A stretch of DNA of 64,000 nucleotides from Capsicum annuum (lineage: Eukaryota > Streptophyta > Magnoliopsida > Solanales > Solanaceae): contig NW_025826215.1 in the NCBI RefSeq assembly GCF_002878395.1, forward strand, positions 339,995-403,994, written 5' to 3'. A program made the position numbers and the translations under genes. Below, piece after piece: positions 35,215 through 46,091 of this stretch (its first letter is position 1; the number at the start of each line of letters is the position of its first letter). Below the pieces are notes generated by a model. That model saw only the letters and a program-made list of their open reading frames with translations, made no database searches and was not told the origin of the DNA.

Positions 35215-36454
35215 TCTTCATGATAGATAGTATTGGATTTTGAAACATCAGGGGGATAAAAAATATAGCGAAGAGATGAATCTCTGCCTGTAGAACAATA
35301 AAACTAGACTGTATAAACTCCTGTAGACAAAGGTTAAGAAGCATAAAGCTCAACAAGATTCGCTTAACCTGTGTAGGAGGTGGTCATTTTGTAAAAACCT
35401 CTCAGATTATCAAGGATGTAGAATCTAGATATTATGGAAACCTTACATATATGAAGTAAATATAGTAGATGTAACAACCAAAAGTGCCCAATGTGATGTC
35501 ATACATAAAGGGACAAAATGCATCTTACATAAAGGACAAAATGCACCTTTCAAGTGACTATAGTCCATGGATAAAGCAATCCAGCACTTAGAAGGGAATT
35601 GAGGAAGAAACTGAAAACCATCCACACCACAATCCATGGTGCTTGGGTTGATAATGTGGGACTTTAATTGTATTGCTAATAGGAATGAAAGAATTGAAAA
35701 TCCATTAAAACTCTTTACAATTAGAGAATTTAGACACTACATTGATATTTGTGAAGTGCAAGACCTGAAATCCTCATGAGCTTCTTACACTTGGAATAAC
35801 AAGCAAGGAGAAGGTCATAGAGTGTATAGTAAAATGATATGGCCTTAGTGAATAGAAACTGAATCACTAACATGCCTGATTTAGAAGTATACTTTGGGAC
35901 ACAAGGTGTATATGATCATTGACCAACTACTATAAACTAGTGCGATACAAGGTGAAACCAAAATTTAAATACTTTAATCTATGGAGCATAGACCCTACAT
36001 ACCAGAAGAAGGTGAAAGAGAGTTGGGATAAGCCAATACAAGGTACAACTATGTGCAAGTTAAAAGGAATTTGGAACAAAGATAAGGGAATTCTTAGAGG
36101 TTTTCTATAGGGAGAAGTTTAATGATGTAGAGAGAAAGATTGACCAAGCAAAAGAAAGATTAAATCAATGTCAAGTGCAGCTACAAACTGACCTACTCAA
36201 TCAGCAGTTACTAGTTGAATAGAAAGAAAGTACTGTAAAGGTACGGAAATGGAATAAAGCAAAGTATCAATACCTACAACAGAAAAGTAAGTGTCACTGG
36301 TTCAAATATGGAGATCAAAATACTAATTTTATCATCAAATATTGAAAATAAGATGCAATAACTGGATCTTCATAGTTGAGGACAACCAAGGTAATGTACA
36401 CACTAACATGGACAATATTGCCTCAGACTTTGTGGAGTTTTATCACAATTTACT
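35215..36454 (+). pseudogene. LINE1 endonuclease and pre-RT region
   Basis: Right after S2, readable pieces include IGF followed by NIRGI (the N-terminal NIRG motif of the EEP nuclease), LTCVGGGHFVKTSQI, then WDFNCIANRNERIENPLK (family GDFN; the Gly is Trp here). Later come SYTWNNKQGEGHRVYSKM, then VSVTGSNMEIKILI-like decay and VEFYHNLL at 36430-36454. The catalytic SDH box is not recognisable. Reading resumes at 38872 after S4. Endonuclease nicks the target DNA in intact LINEs. Confidence 0.8.
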
Positions 36455-36597
36455 TGTCACGATCTAAATAACCAGATAGTAAAGACACTTAGTCTAATCC
36501 ACCTAGCTAGGGGAACCCCTTACCACTCTTTCAATAAGATATGTGAAAGTCTAAAAATAAGTAACAAAATATCCAAGTCCCTATTACAACAAATTTT

Positions 36598-36647
36598 ACA
36601 ATATATATATATATATGCATATATATATGTGTGTGTGTGTGTATATG
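36598..36647. repeat. (AT)n-(GT)n microsatellite in S4
   Basis: An alternating AT run broken by GC, followed by a GT run. Confidence 0.9.
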
Positions 36648-37381
36648 TTTAGAATAAAACTACCTGATAAACTAGTCTATACAGGTACAAGAGCTTCTAA
36701 ATCAACAAAGACAAGACTTAACATAACTTCCACCATGAATAAAAGGAGTAGAATCTATTAGAGATCATTATCCATTCACCTAAGAAACATCAGTTGATCC
36801 ACGTAACCAAACTATACCCCAAACAAAGAATAGCAAGAGTAATATCAGTACAAATAATACGTACTAATAGGTATCATTAGCTAACCAAGGTCAAATCACG
36901 TAAACAAAATATAGAAATCACAAAAAGGAAGCATAACAAAATATATACAATTCAACTCACCTTACTTTCATCCACTTGTGTTACCTAAGAGTAAACCAAT
37001 CTTATGCTTGTAGACTTAGCTATATTAAATCCATTGTTGGTAGTCAATATGTATCAGTAATATTCCCCTTACACCTTTCACACTGAATTTCACTAATCTA
37101 ACATCATCTTTTACATTAAATGTCATCCATTATAAATCTTACTTGGTTAATCTCAACAGTTATTATAAGAAAACTATATTGATTATACTTAGTAACAAAT
37201 GAGCACAATAACTATAACCTTGTAACAAGTACAAAAATGACTCAACAATAATATCCAAGTCAATAATTCATGACTCTAACAATATTAGTATATCAATTCA
37301 AATATGGAATAGCAAAAGCAATTATGCTAAGCATTTGTTAATTTAACCCGGATCAGCTCAAGGATCCATAAATAAATAATA

Positions 37382-37629
37382 CTTGCTCCGTTTCAAAAAG
37401 AATGACCTACTTTCCTTTTTTGTCCGTTTAAAAAAGAATGACCCCTTTCCTTTTTTAGCAACTTTTAAATTTTAACTTTCCACGTGGTATGTTTAAGACC
37501 ACAAGGTTGAAGGACATTTGGTACATTTGACATATCTTTAATTTAAGACCACAAGATTCAAAAGTCTTCTTTACTTTCTTAAACTCTGTGCTAAGTCAAA
37601 GTAGTTCATTCTTTTTTAAACGGAGGGAG
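37382..37629. mobile_element. Stowaway-like MITE in S4
   Basis: The left end is CTTGCTCCGTTTCAAAAAG and the right end, read on the complement, is CTCCCTCCGTTTAAAAAAG; both then continue AATGA. It is flanked by TA at 37380-37381 and TA at 37630-37631. A length of 248 bp with CTCCCTCCGTTT termini and a TA target is the signature of Tc1/mariner-derived Stowaway elements. No coding sequence is present. Confidence 0.9.
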
Positions 37630-38871
37630 TAATAGAAATCAACATACATTCTGGATTTACACAAGAAACCACCTTTAGCAATTAAGCACATAGACTCGTT
37701 TTATCCATGAAACCAATGCAAAGAGCAATAATAACAGTAATCATAAATCCGATCCACTCAAGAAACCGTCACACTCAAAAATACCTTGTACACTCATGCT
37801 AAGGGTCTTATGGTTGCCCACTAGCCATGACCTGCAGGGGATGATCTCTTATGCATGTCTTGTACCGACGTGGTACCCGAGCTAACTAATGAATTATATC
37901 AACCAATCCCGTGAAGATATTAAAACACCAATATATTTTACAGTAATAATCGATATCACAACAATCACAACCATAATGAGAATAAACAACCATACCTGTA
38001 CAATCAACAAGCCTTTAATATAACCTCACTATATGTGACTAACACTTAGGATATCATTGAATAATTACATTGCTTAAGTGTTCATTACAACATAGACAAC
38101 TACCCAAATACTTGGTCAACTCAAGTTAAGAAATTCATGCAAACAACAATCATATTTTAACATACTAAATCATAAGTAGATATGAATCAATGGTTTGATC
38201 AATAATAGCATGTCCAAAGATCAATTCCCCATTTATTCAAGTACTCATTATCAAACCATATTCATTAAGTTCAAATAGTCATTTTCGGAATGCATGTTCA
38301 ACCAAATGGATTTTAAATTTAGTAATTTATTCATTACTCCAATCCCCCTGTATTCATACCAATAATGGGGATCCCGCTATTATTTAGCAATCCTTACATT
38401 TAAGTCATTACAAGGTTCGAGATCCTAGTTCATTAGTCAATCATTCAACCCTATACAACTTACAATCTAGTTTTAGTCATACACATATATGCCTTTTACT
38501 TTCTAATCCCTAGCCTAACTTGACTTTAGGCTCTTAAGTTATGCCACCGTCTTTGATCATAATCCATTCTTATAACTATATGCTGACAAGCATATTCCAT
38601 ATTTCAAACATACATAATAATGAGTTCACCCTTTTTAAGGTATTAAAGATGATTCATTAGATTATAAGATCCCACTAGTTTAAACTTAGTTCAAACAAAA
38701 TCGGTAAAGACACTTTCAACTTAAATTTGTGTTAGGGGTATTCTATGACTTTAGTACATATTAAATGCACTCTTATACTAAAGAATTGATCCTAATACAT
38801 ATGATGAATGGGATTTGTATATCTTTACCGCATATTTTTTTAGTATCGACGAAATCGATTGTTATATTACT

Positions 38872-41030
38872 AGGTAAGGAAAGTACTAGAAGAGATATTA
38901 TATCTATTGAGGTGGTTAAGAGGAGGACCCTAGTAATAGATGCTGAAAGAATGATGCTAGAACACCTGTTACTGAAATAGAAGTAAAAAAAAGCTCTTTG
39001 GACCATCTAAAGGGATAAGGCCCCAGGCCTAGATGGATATGGGAGTCAATTCTTCAACAATGGATAGAGTATAGTACAAACAGATATAACTTAAAGCTGT
39101 GATGGAATATTTTACAAACGAGAGGATGCTAAAGGCATGAAATACTACTGTGGTTACCCTGATACCTAAAATAGAGCATGCAAAGGGTGTAGGGAATTAT
39201 ATACCTATAACTTATTGCAATACTAGCTATAAGGTCATCTTAAAGGTGTTATGTAATAGACTTAGCTTGGTACTACCCAACATAATCTCTGGAAATCAGA
39301 GTGCATTTGTAGCTAGAAGAAGTATTGCACAAAATGTACTAATCTACTAGGATTTAATGAAAATGTGCAAAAGCAAACGGGTTCAGCAAAGTTGTTTAAT
39401 GAAGGTGAATATCAAGAAAGTATATGATACATTTGAATAGGGATTTGTTAGAGAGATGTTGCATGCATTCAATTTTCCACATCAGTTCATCAGATGGGTC
39501 ATGGAGTGCTTCCCAACTACTCAATCTATACTTCCATTAAATGGAAGCTTCTATGGTAATATAAGAGGAAGAGAGGCTTAAACAAGGGGATCCCATCTCA
39601 CTACTTATCTTTGTCATTTGCATCGAATATTTTGAAAGATTAATGTTTGTGGTTGTAAAAATGGAGGGGTTTAAGTATCATCACAGTGTATAAGCCTGCA
39701 ACTTACACAGCTTAGTTTTGCAAATGATGTGTAGATATTCTGTAAAGGGATATTTTGGTCAATACCAATTTTATTGAGATCTTTCAAAAGTTACTCTTAC
39801 GTATTTGGCCTACCAATTAAAGCTGCAAAACCAACATTTGTCGTGCAAAACATGGAGCCCCAATGTATAGGTGATGTTAATGAATTAATAGGATACCGGA
39901 AGGGGGTCTTTCCATTTAGATACGTAGAAGTCCCCACCTCATCTAAGAAACTATCAAAGGTTGACTTTGAAATGCTAATAGACAAAATGGTTGCAAGGAT
40001 TAGGGGTTGGGGATCAAAGAACCGATCATATGTGGGAAGAGTGATGCTAATCAACGCAGTGCTACTGCACATGCATAACTACTGGTCCACTATTTTTTTA
40101 CTACCTAAGCAAGTTCTTAAACGGATTACAACTATTTGTAGGAACTTCTCGTGGTCTAAGAAGGTATACACCAACAAAACACCCTTAATGGCGTGCGATC
40201 TTATGTACAGAATAAAGAAAGAAGAAGGATTGAGGATAATAGAATGCATAAGCTTGAATGAAGCAATAGTTGCCAAGTATGTTTGGAATCTAGCTCCGCT
40301 CAAAAGACAGACAATTTATGGGTCAAATAGATAGATAATGTATACGTCAAAGAAAAAATATTGGAGTTATGAAGTACCTCAAGCCACTAGTTGTTGTTGG
40401 AAGAAAATTCGTCACTCGAGAGACAAGTATGCAGTTGGTTATATCCAAAATGGGTGGCTTAAAAGCGATTATAAGTATACAATAAGTAGTGGGTATAAAT
40501 GAAGTAAAGAAATGTAGCAAAACTAGCCGTGGTGGAGATGGGTATGGAACAAAGGGATATTCCCAAATCATAGTTTCATATCCTGGTTAATCATGCATGG
40601 GAGAATCTTAACCAAGGATCGTTGGTAAAAATAAATGTAGCACAGGATGACACATGCCTTATCTATGGAGTTGCTAAGGAAATAATTAAACACCTATTTT
40701 CTGAGTGTACATACTCAAGGATATGCTTAAACAAGCTTCTTTAGTGGTTTGGGAAAAAGGTTTGCATGCTTAATATAAAGAGTATATAGACGTGATTAGA
40801 CAGATGCACTAAAGAAAAAGGTTGTAAAGATATAGTGATGGCAACATTAACAGGATTAGTGTGTAGAATTTAGAAAGCAAGGAATGCAGTATTATGGGAA
40901 GTGGAGCTGGAAAGGCCAGGAATGATTGAGGAGCAAATTGTATTGGAATGCAAGAAGAGAAAAAAGTTCTTTTTGAACAGGAAACAAAGCACGAGATACA
41001 GAGAATGGATAGGAAAACTTCTAGAGTAGA
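38872..41030 (+). pseudogene. LINE1 reverse transcriptase and zf-RVT remnant
   Basis: It starts GKESTRRDIISIEVV, then DKAPGLDGYG in another frame. VVTLIPKIEHAKGVGNYIP and NRLSLVLPNIISGNQSAFV follow at 39150-39350, and NIKKVYDTFE keeps the first catalytic Asp. The main active site at about 39717-39740 reads FANDV and then a stop, in place of FADD. The thumb and post-RT part is open at 39774-40334 (GRVMLINAVLLHMHNYW, NFSWSKKVY). The remaining 3' zinc-finger region to about 41030 is broken, with EGCTYSR-like ECTYSRICLNKLL near 40705. Confidence 0.84.
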
Positions 41031-41106
41031 ATAGAACTTATAAGGTTTTTGTTCTTGGATAATATTGTAATGAGGTTTGTGGTGATTAGTAAAAAAATTT
41101 CTTCAC

Positions 41107-41130
41107 CAAAAAAATAAATAAATAAGAAAA
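41107..41130 (+). other. LINE1 3' A-rich tail
   Basis: An A run followed by AAAT units and AAGAAAA ends the homology. A/AAAT-rich tails mark LINE 3' ends. Confidence 0.6.
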
Positions 41131-41361
41131 TAGAGTCAAAATAAATACAAAGTATATTTCTTAGGATTTGACTACTAAGGAAGTCAGTAGTCTAGCAGCT
41201 TTCCTTAGCTGTTTCTTTAAAACAAATTTTGGACTAGCTTTTTGGCTTTGACCAATTAAAATTTTGACTGTTGATATTAGAAAAGAGCCAGAGAAAAGTA
41301 AGCAGAATCATAAATTCATAATCTCTATAAGTTAGGATGCCCAAAAAGTCGCACAACTAGT

Positions 41362-43250
41362 TGTGACATAAAATTAGTATACACATGAATAAATGATTTA
41401 TAGATATTAAGTAAAACTTTTAATACAAATATATGATTTGAATTAAATTTATTTGATTCCATTGAATCGTAACTTTCTTTGTAGATCCATCATTCCTCAT
41501 AAGTAACCCCTTAATGTCGCACTCGAACCGATCTTAATATCATAATTGACAGACTCAAATCAGTCTTAAATAAATCCAAGGTGTCCTCTAGTCAAAGTCA
41601 AAAAATGTCCAAATTCTCCTCAGGCTCAAGAATATAAATAAGATATGGAAGAGGGACTCTTAAATCTATAAGGGAATAATTATAATATTGACCTAAAGAG
41701 GGATGGAGAGGCTCGCGTCTAACCCCAAAAGCCCAATTAAGATAATTTCTATCATAAAGTAGACTCAGACTCCAAAGTTCCAAAGGGGCTAAATAAGTCT
41801 CATTAAGTCCTCAGGTAGCAAACACAAGGAATAGATAAATAGGTCGAATTCTCCAAAATACGAGTCACTAACTAGCTAAGTCTAAATTTCACTAAGTATA
41901 CAACCAAGACGTAATTTCCCTACCCGAGACTAGCATAATATTATACCAATATTATAATAAAGCACAATATATGAGGAGAGTAAGCCTTGCCTACCTAGAC
42001 GCGAAGAACGCCTAATAAAATCCGCTAAATTGTAGATTTTCCCTTTCGAGAAGCCTTAACATGATGCCACACTATCAAAGTGATCTACACATTAACACTA
42101 GGATAATGATACCCATATTGAATTTTAATGCTTATGGCCTAAAATTGATTCTAAATCTTATGTGGAACCACTTGCGGAATCAAAATTTTGAAACTATTAA
42201 CACGTCCCTCTATGTTCAAGGGTCATTTACCCTCAAGATTGAGTAAATTCCAAGTTCTAGCGGCACCAAAACCAACCCATCAAGAAACTAGGGACTTAAG
42301 ACTAAATCAAAGAATTAAATCAAGAATTAGATGGAAACTTATAAGTATTATAATGAGGAAATAATTTTTTCGAGCTCACCAACACCCCATGATCATCCAA
42401 GGATAAATCTCCAAATTTTCTAAGCTATCTAGGGTTTAATGGCTTTTGGGACATGAAGATTATGAGAGAAAAACGGGTGAAGGGGGAATTAATGACCCAC
42501 AATTGTCGCTTAAGTGGCCATTTGATTGCTTAAGCTACATATGGTTTCTTAAGTGACCCTTGCTCTTAACTGACCTCTGCTAAAGTGGACAATACGTTGC
42601 TTAAGCAACATTCGCTAAAGTGGTTAGGTCTCTGCTAAAGTAACGGTATAGAGACCCGTATTGGCTGTTAAACCAACCCTCTTGGTTGCTTAAGCAATCA
42701 CCACTTAAGTGACCAAAGGTTCGCTTAAATGGCTGCACCAGCTGAGTCTATGCATTAGCTGAATCTTGGATTTCGCCATGTATCTATCGACCCCTCCAGA
42801 TTCATTCAGAATCTCGTGAATATAAATAAATTATGCTACTTCATCAGTTTCAATATTCCAGACATAGCAACACCATTAAAATTTCCATCCAAGGCTGCTT
42901 CAATAAAATATAGCCCTACACTCAAATACCACTTATACTAAAATCCACCCAATATCCCCAAATGAGTCCAGAAGCTTTGGGACCCAAATCAAAGGCCTCT
43001 TTGCCCAAAATCGATGGTCCGAGCCAATGGAATTGTCAGATTAGAATACTAGATGGTTAAACAGAATTTTATGTTCGATAGTCAATCTTTAATTGCAAAA
43101 GTTTCAAAATAGGGAATTGTCTCTACAATCCAAAATAAACTAGTCGGTAATCGAACTGTTAGCTCCAGCAAGCCATAAATGACTTGGGGAAGCTATAGGA
43201 AAGCACTAATAAGTGTGTAAATAAAGAAAATGACCTAGAGGGTCATTATA
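41362..43250 (-). repeat. E4 3' LTR
   Basis: The inner boundary is clear: on the minus strand it begins TATAATGACCCTC (canonical TGTAATGACC with one change) at 43250, next to integrase 3' sequence. The outer boundary, TGTGACATAAA at 41362, is my best estimate. A striking cluster of short CTTAAG/GCTAAAG modules fills 42500-42740. No coding. Confidence 0.68.
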
Positions 43251-43261
43251 ATATCCACTAC

Positions 43262-44400
43262 TAAAAGGACTTTTATCCACGAAAGTAAAAGATTAATATG
43301 TACCTAAAGGCTAGAGCAGAAGGGGATGTTGGACCCATATCTTGCTCTCAATCTCCCAAGTGGCCTCCTCTACTGGGTGGTGTCTCCACTGAACTTTAAC
43401 CACTAGAATCTCTCTAGGGCACAACTGCCTAACATCCTTAGCTAATATGAGGATTGGCTTCTCCATAAAGGTTAGTCTCTCATCCGACAGAACTGAGTCC
43501 TACCAAAGTATTGTTGCAACATGAAAACATGAAAAACCAGAAGAACAACAGCAAAATAGAGGGCAATATCATCTCATAGTCTACCTCTCCAACTGTATAA
43601 AGTATCTCAAAAGACCCAATATATCTGAGGTTAAGCTTTTCTTTTCTCCCAAACCTCATCATACTTTCATGGGCGATACTCGAAGGAACACTCGATCTCC
43701 AAATCCAAACCTCAAAGCATAAAGTCTACGATTTGTATAAGCCTTCTTCCTATACTGAGCTGCCCTCTGTCTATCTTGAATCACTCAGACTCTATCCAGT
43801 GACTACCAAAGTAAGTGCTATAGGCCTATCCTCAAAGGTATTGAACCATCTTATTAGAGATCGACATTGCCTACCATATAATGCCTCAAATGGTTCCATA
43901 TCAATGCTTGAATGGTAGATATTATTATAGGCGAACCCCTTAATGCCTAGTGCTGCTCCTACTGACCTTCAAAGTCCATAACACAATCTCGGAGTATATC
44001 TTTAAGAACCTAAATAGGCCACTCTGACTGCTCGTCAGTCTGAGGGTGAAATGTGGTGCTAAGGTCCACCTCAATATCCAACTCCTCCTGAAAATTCCTT
44101 CAAAAATTAGAAGTGAATACCGAGACTTTGTTTGAAATAATTGATATAGGTACTTTATGCAGGGGGACAATCTTACAAACATAGATACGGGTAAACCTCT
44201 CAGCACTGAAGGACATCTGAATGAGGAGAAAATGTGCTGATTTGTTCAACAAATATATAATAACCCAAATACCATGGAAATCCCAGGAGGTGCGAGGAAA
44301 ACTACTAACAAAGTCCATGGTGATCCACTTCTACATCCACTTAGGAATAGGCAGTCTTTGAATTAGGCTACCAGGTTCGATGCTCGGCCTTCACCTGTCA
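43262..44400 (-). pseudogene. E4 integrase and C-terminal chromodomain-like region
   Basis: Core: MDFVSSFPRTSWDFHGIWV (first Asp) at about 44318, NKSAHFLLI, then KIVPLHKVPISIISNKVSV (the second catalytic Asp is Asn) and VFTSNF. In a second frame: SWILRWTLAPHFTLRLTSS and SGLFRFLKIY. The C-terminal domain follows at 43662-43560 (RFGRKEKLNLRYIGSFEIL). The end at 43470-43320 has ILVVKVQWRHHPVEEATWE, the chromodomain-type tail of Tekay/Del elements. Confidence 0.84.
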
Positions 44401-44960
44401 TGTCTCCTAATACATTCAGAATCCATGGTATTTCTCCTGGAGTCACCCCTCAAAACCTAATCACGGATACCACAAATTCTATTATCCTCAAACCGATGAC
44501 TCCAAATCTGCTAGAATAAAATAGATGTAGCCTCAACACTAGCAAGGATACTCATGAAGTCTGAAATATCAAGTTGAACCATCAACTTGGCTAAGGACTG
44601 GATGTCCCATGCTGATGATCGCTTAAAAATTAAAATGGAAGCCAAACTAACCATACCCAACCCCTTCCGATTAAAGGCGCCTGCTACCATATTTGCCTTG
44701 CTCGGATGGTATAGAATAGAGATATCAACAACTCTGTCAATCTGCGTAGTCTAGAATTAAGCTCTTTCTGAGTCATAAGGTGCTGAAGACTACAATGGTT
44801 AGTATATATCTCATAATGAATTCCATACAAGTAATGACTCCAAATCTTAAGCGCAATAACTACCATTGCCAACTCCAAATCATGATTGAGGTAGTTACGC
44901 TTATGAACCTTCGACTACCTTGACACGTAAGAAATAACTCGGCCTTGGTGCATCAAAACA
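44401..44960 (-). pseudogene. E4 RNase H remnant
   Basis: The open stretch at 44878-44684 reads MELAMVVIALKIWSHYLYG, then EIYTNHCSLQHLMTQKELN, then RRLTELLISLFYTI. The family has TDH at the position of TNH, so a catalytic Asp is Asn. The segment to 44401 is a decayed link to integrase. Confidence 0.8.
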
Positions 44961-46091
44961 AAACCTAAATCGACACAAAAGCATTATAATATAAGGTCCT
45001 CAACAAGAATAGTCAGTATAGAAGATGAAGTGAGAACATCCTTGAGCTCTCAAAAATTTGACCACACTCCTCAAACCACTGGAAAAGGACCTCCTTCCTA
45101 GTTAATTTAGTCATTGGTGCTGCAATAGTAGCAAAACCCTCAATAAACCACCTATAGTAACCTATCAAACTAATAAGTCGACGAGCCTCAGATAGAGATA
45201 TAGTTCTGGCCCAGTCACGAATAGCCTTAAACTTTGTTGGATCCACCATAATCCCACTTTTTTTCTTCACAAACAAAATAGGAGCACTCTAAGGTGAAAT
45301 ACTTGGCCTAATGAAACCTTTACCCAAAAGATCCTAACATTGAGAATTCAGATCCTTAAGTCCTATAGGAGCCATATGGTAAGGTGCCACAGATATAGGT
45401 TAGGTGTCCGACTCAAGATCAATAATAAACTCAATATCCTGCTCAAGAGGAAAGCTAGGTAGATAAGTGGGAAATACATCAGGAAAATCACGGACTACAA
45501 AAATAGAATCAAGCAAAGGACTCTCCATACTGACATCGCAAATATAAGCAAGATAAGACTCATAAACCTTTTATATAAGTCTCCAAGACCAAACATAAGA
45601 AATAATTCCCCTCGACGTACGACTAATAGATCTATGCTACACGATCAAGGGTAGGCCGAGCATAACTAAGGTAACGGTCTTGACAAAATAGTCCAAGACC
45701 GCATGATAGGGTATAACCAATTCATGCCTAGAATTAAATCAAAGTCCACCATATCCAACACAATAAGATTAGCCTAAGTATCAAACTATCGAACAGTCAT
45801 AACACATGATCTATAAACTCGTTCGACTACTAAAGAATCACCCATAGGAGTAGATATACATAGTGGCACAGGTAAAAAATACCAAGACAATTCTAACCAC
45901 AATGTTTAATACGAAGACATATATGAATAGGTGGATTCCAGATCAAATAAAGCAAAAGAAAGTTGATGGCACATTGACATCGTACCTACAATAATAGCAT
46001 CCGAAGATTCTGCCTCTAATCTACCAGGTACAACATATAAGTGATCTCGCCCACTATATGGATGGGCGACTATCTAACTACCTATACTACC
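44961..46091 (-). pseudogene. E4 protease and RT with deleted RT core
   Basis: The protease is read from about 46050: LYVVPGRLEAESSDAIIVG, then SFALFDLESTYSYMSSY (family FDPGSTYSY; the catalytic Gly is changed). VLDMVDFDLILGMNWLYP lies at about 45760-45700. The RT N-terminus follows (FIRPSISP and SAPILFVKKK). At about 45257 it jumps directly to SGIMVDPTKFKAIRDW, which in relatives lies about 150 residues further on. The catalytic motifs, including the DD box, are therefore gone, yet the frame stays open at 45276-45013, ending LIGYYRWFIEGFATIAAPM. Confidence 0.85.

Larger units (their letters stand above)
36455..38866. mobile_element. S4: solo-LTR-like insertion with TTACT duplication
   Basis: It begins TGTCACGATC and ends CGATTGTTATA (probably once TTACA), so the termini are roughly inverted. 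TTACT flanks it on both sides (36450-36454 and 38867-38871). The LINE1 reading VEFYHNLL before it continues as GKESTRRDIISIEVV after it, so the insertion is precise. No coding domain is found. A MITE and a microsatellite lie inside. Confidence 0.85.
32100..41130 (+). mobile_element. LINE1: L1-type non-LTR element with two LTR insertions
   Basis: The order is ORF1 (CCHC protein), endonuclease, RT and the 3' zinc-finger domain, ending in an A/AAAT-rich tail at 41107-41130. S2 (33391-35214) lies between ORF1 and the endonuclease, and S4 (36455-38866) lies between the endonuclease and RT. Subtracting both leaves about 4.8 kb, a plausible near-full length. All reading frames are broken. The 5' limit is approximate. 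Confidence 0.85.
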
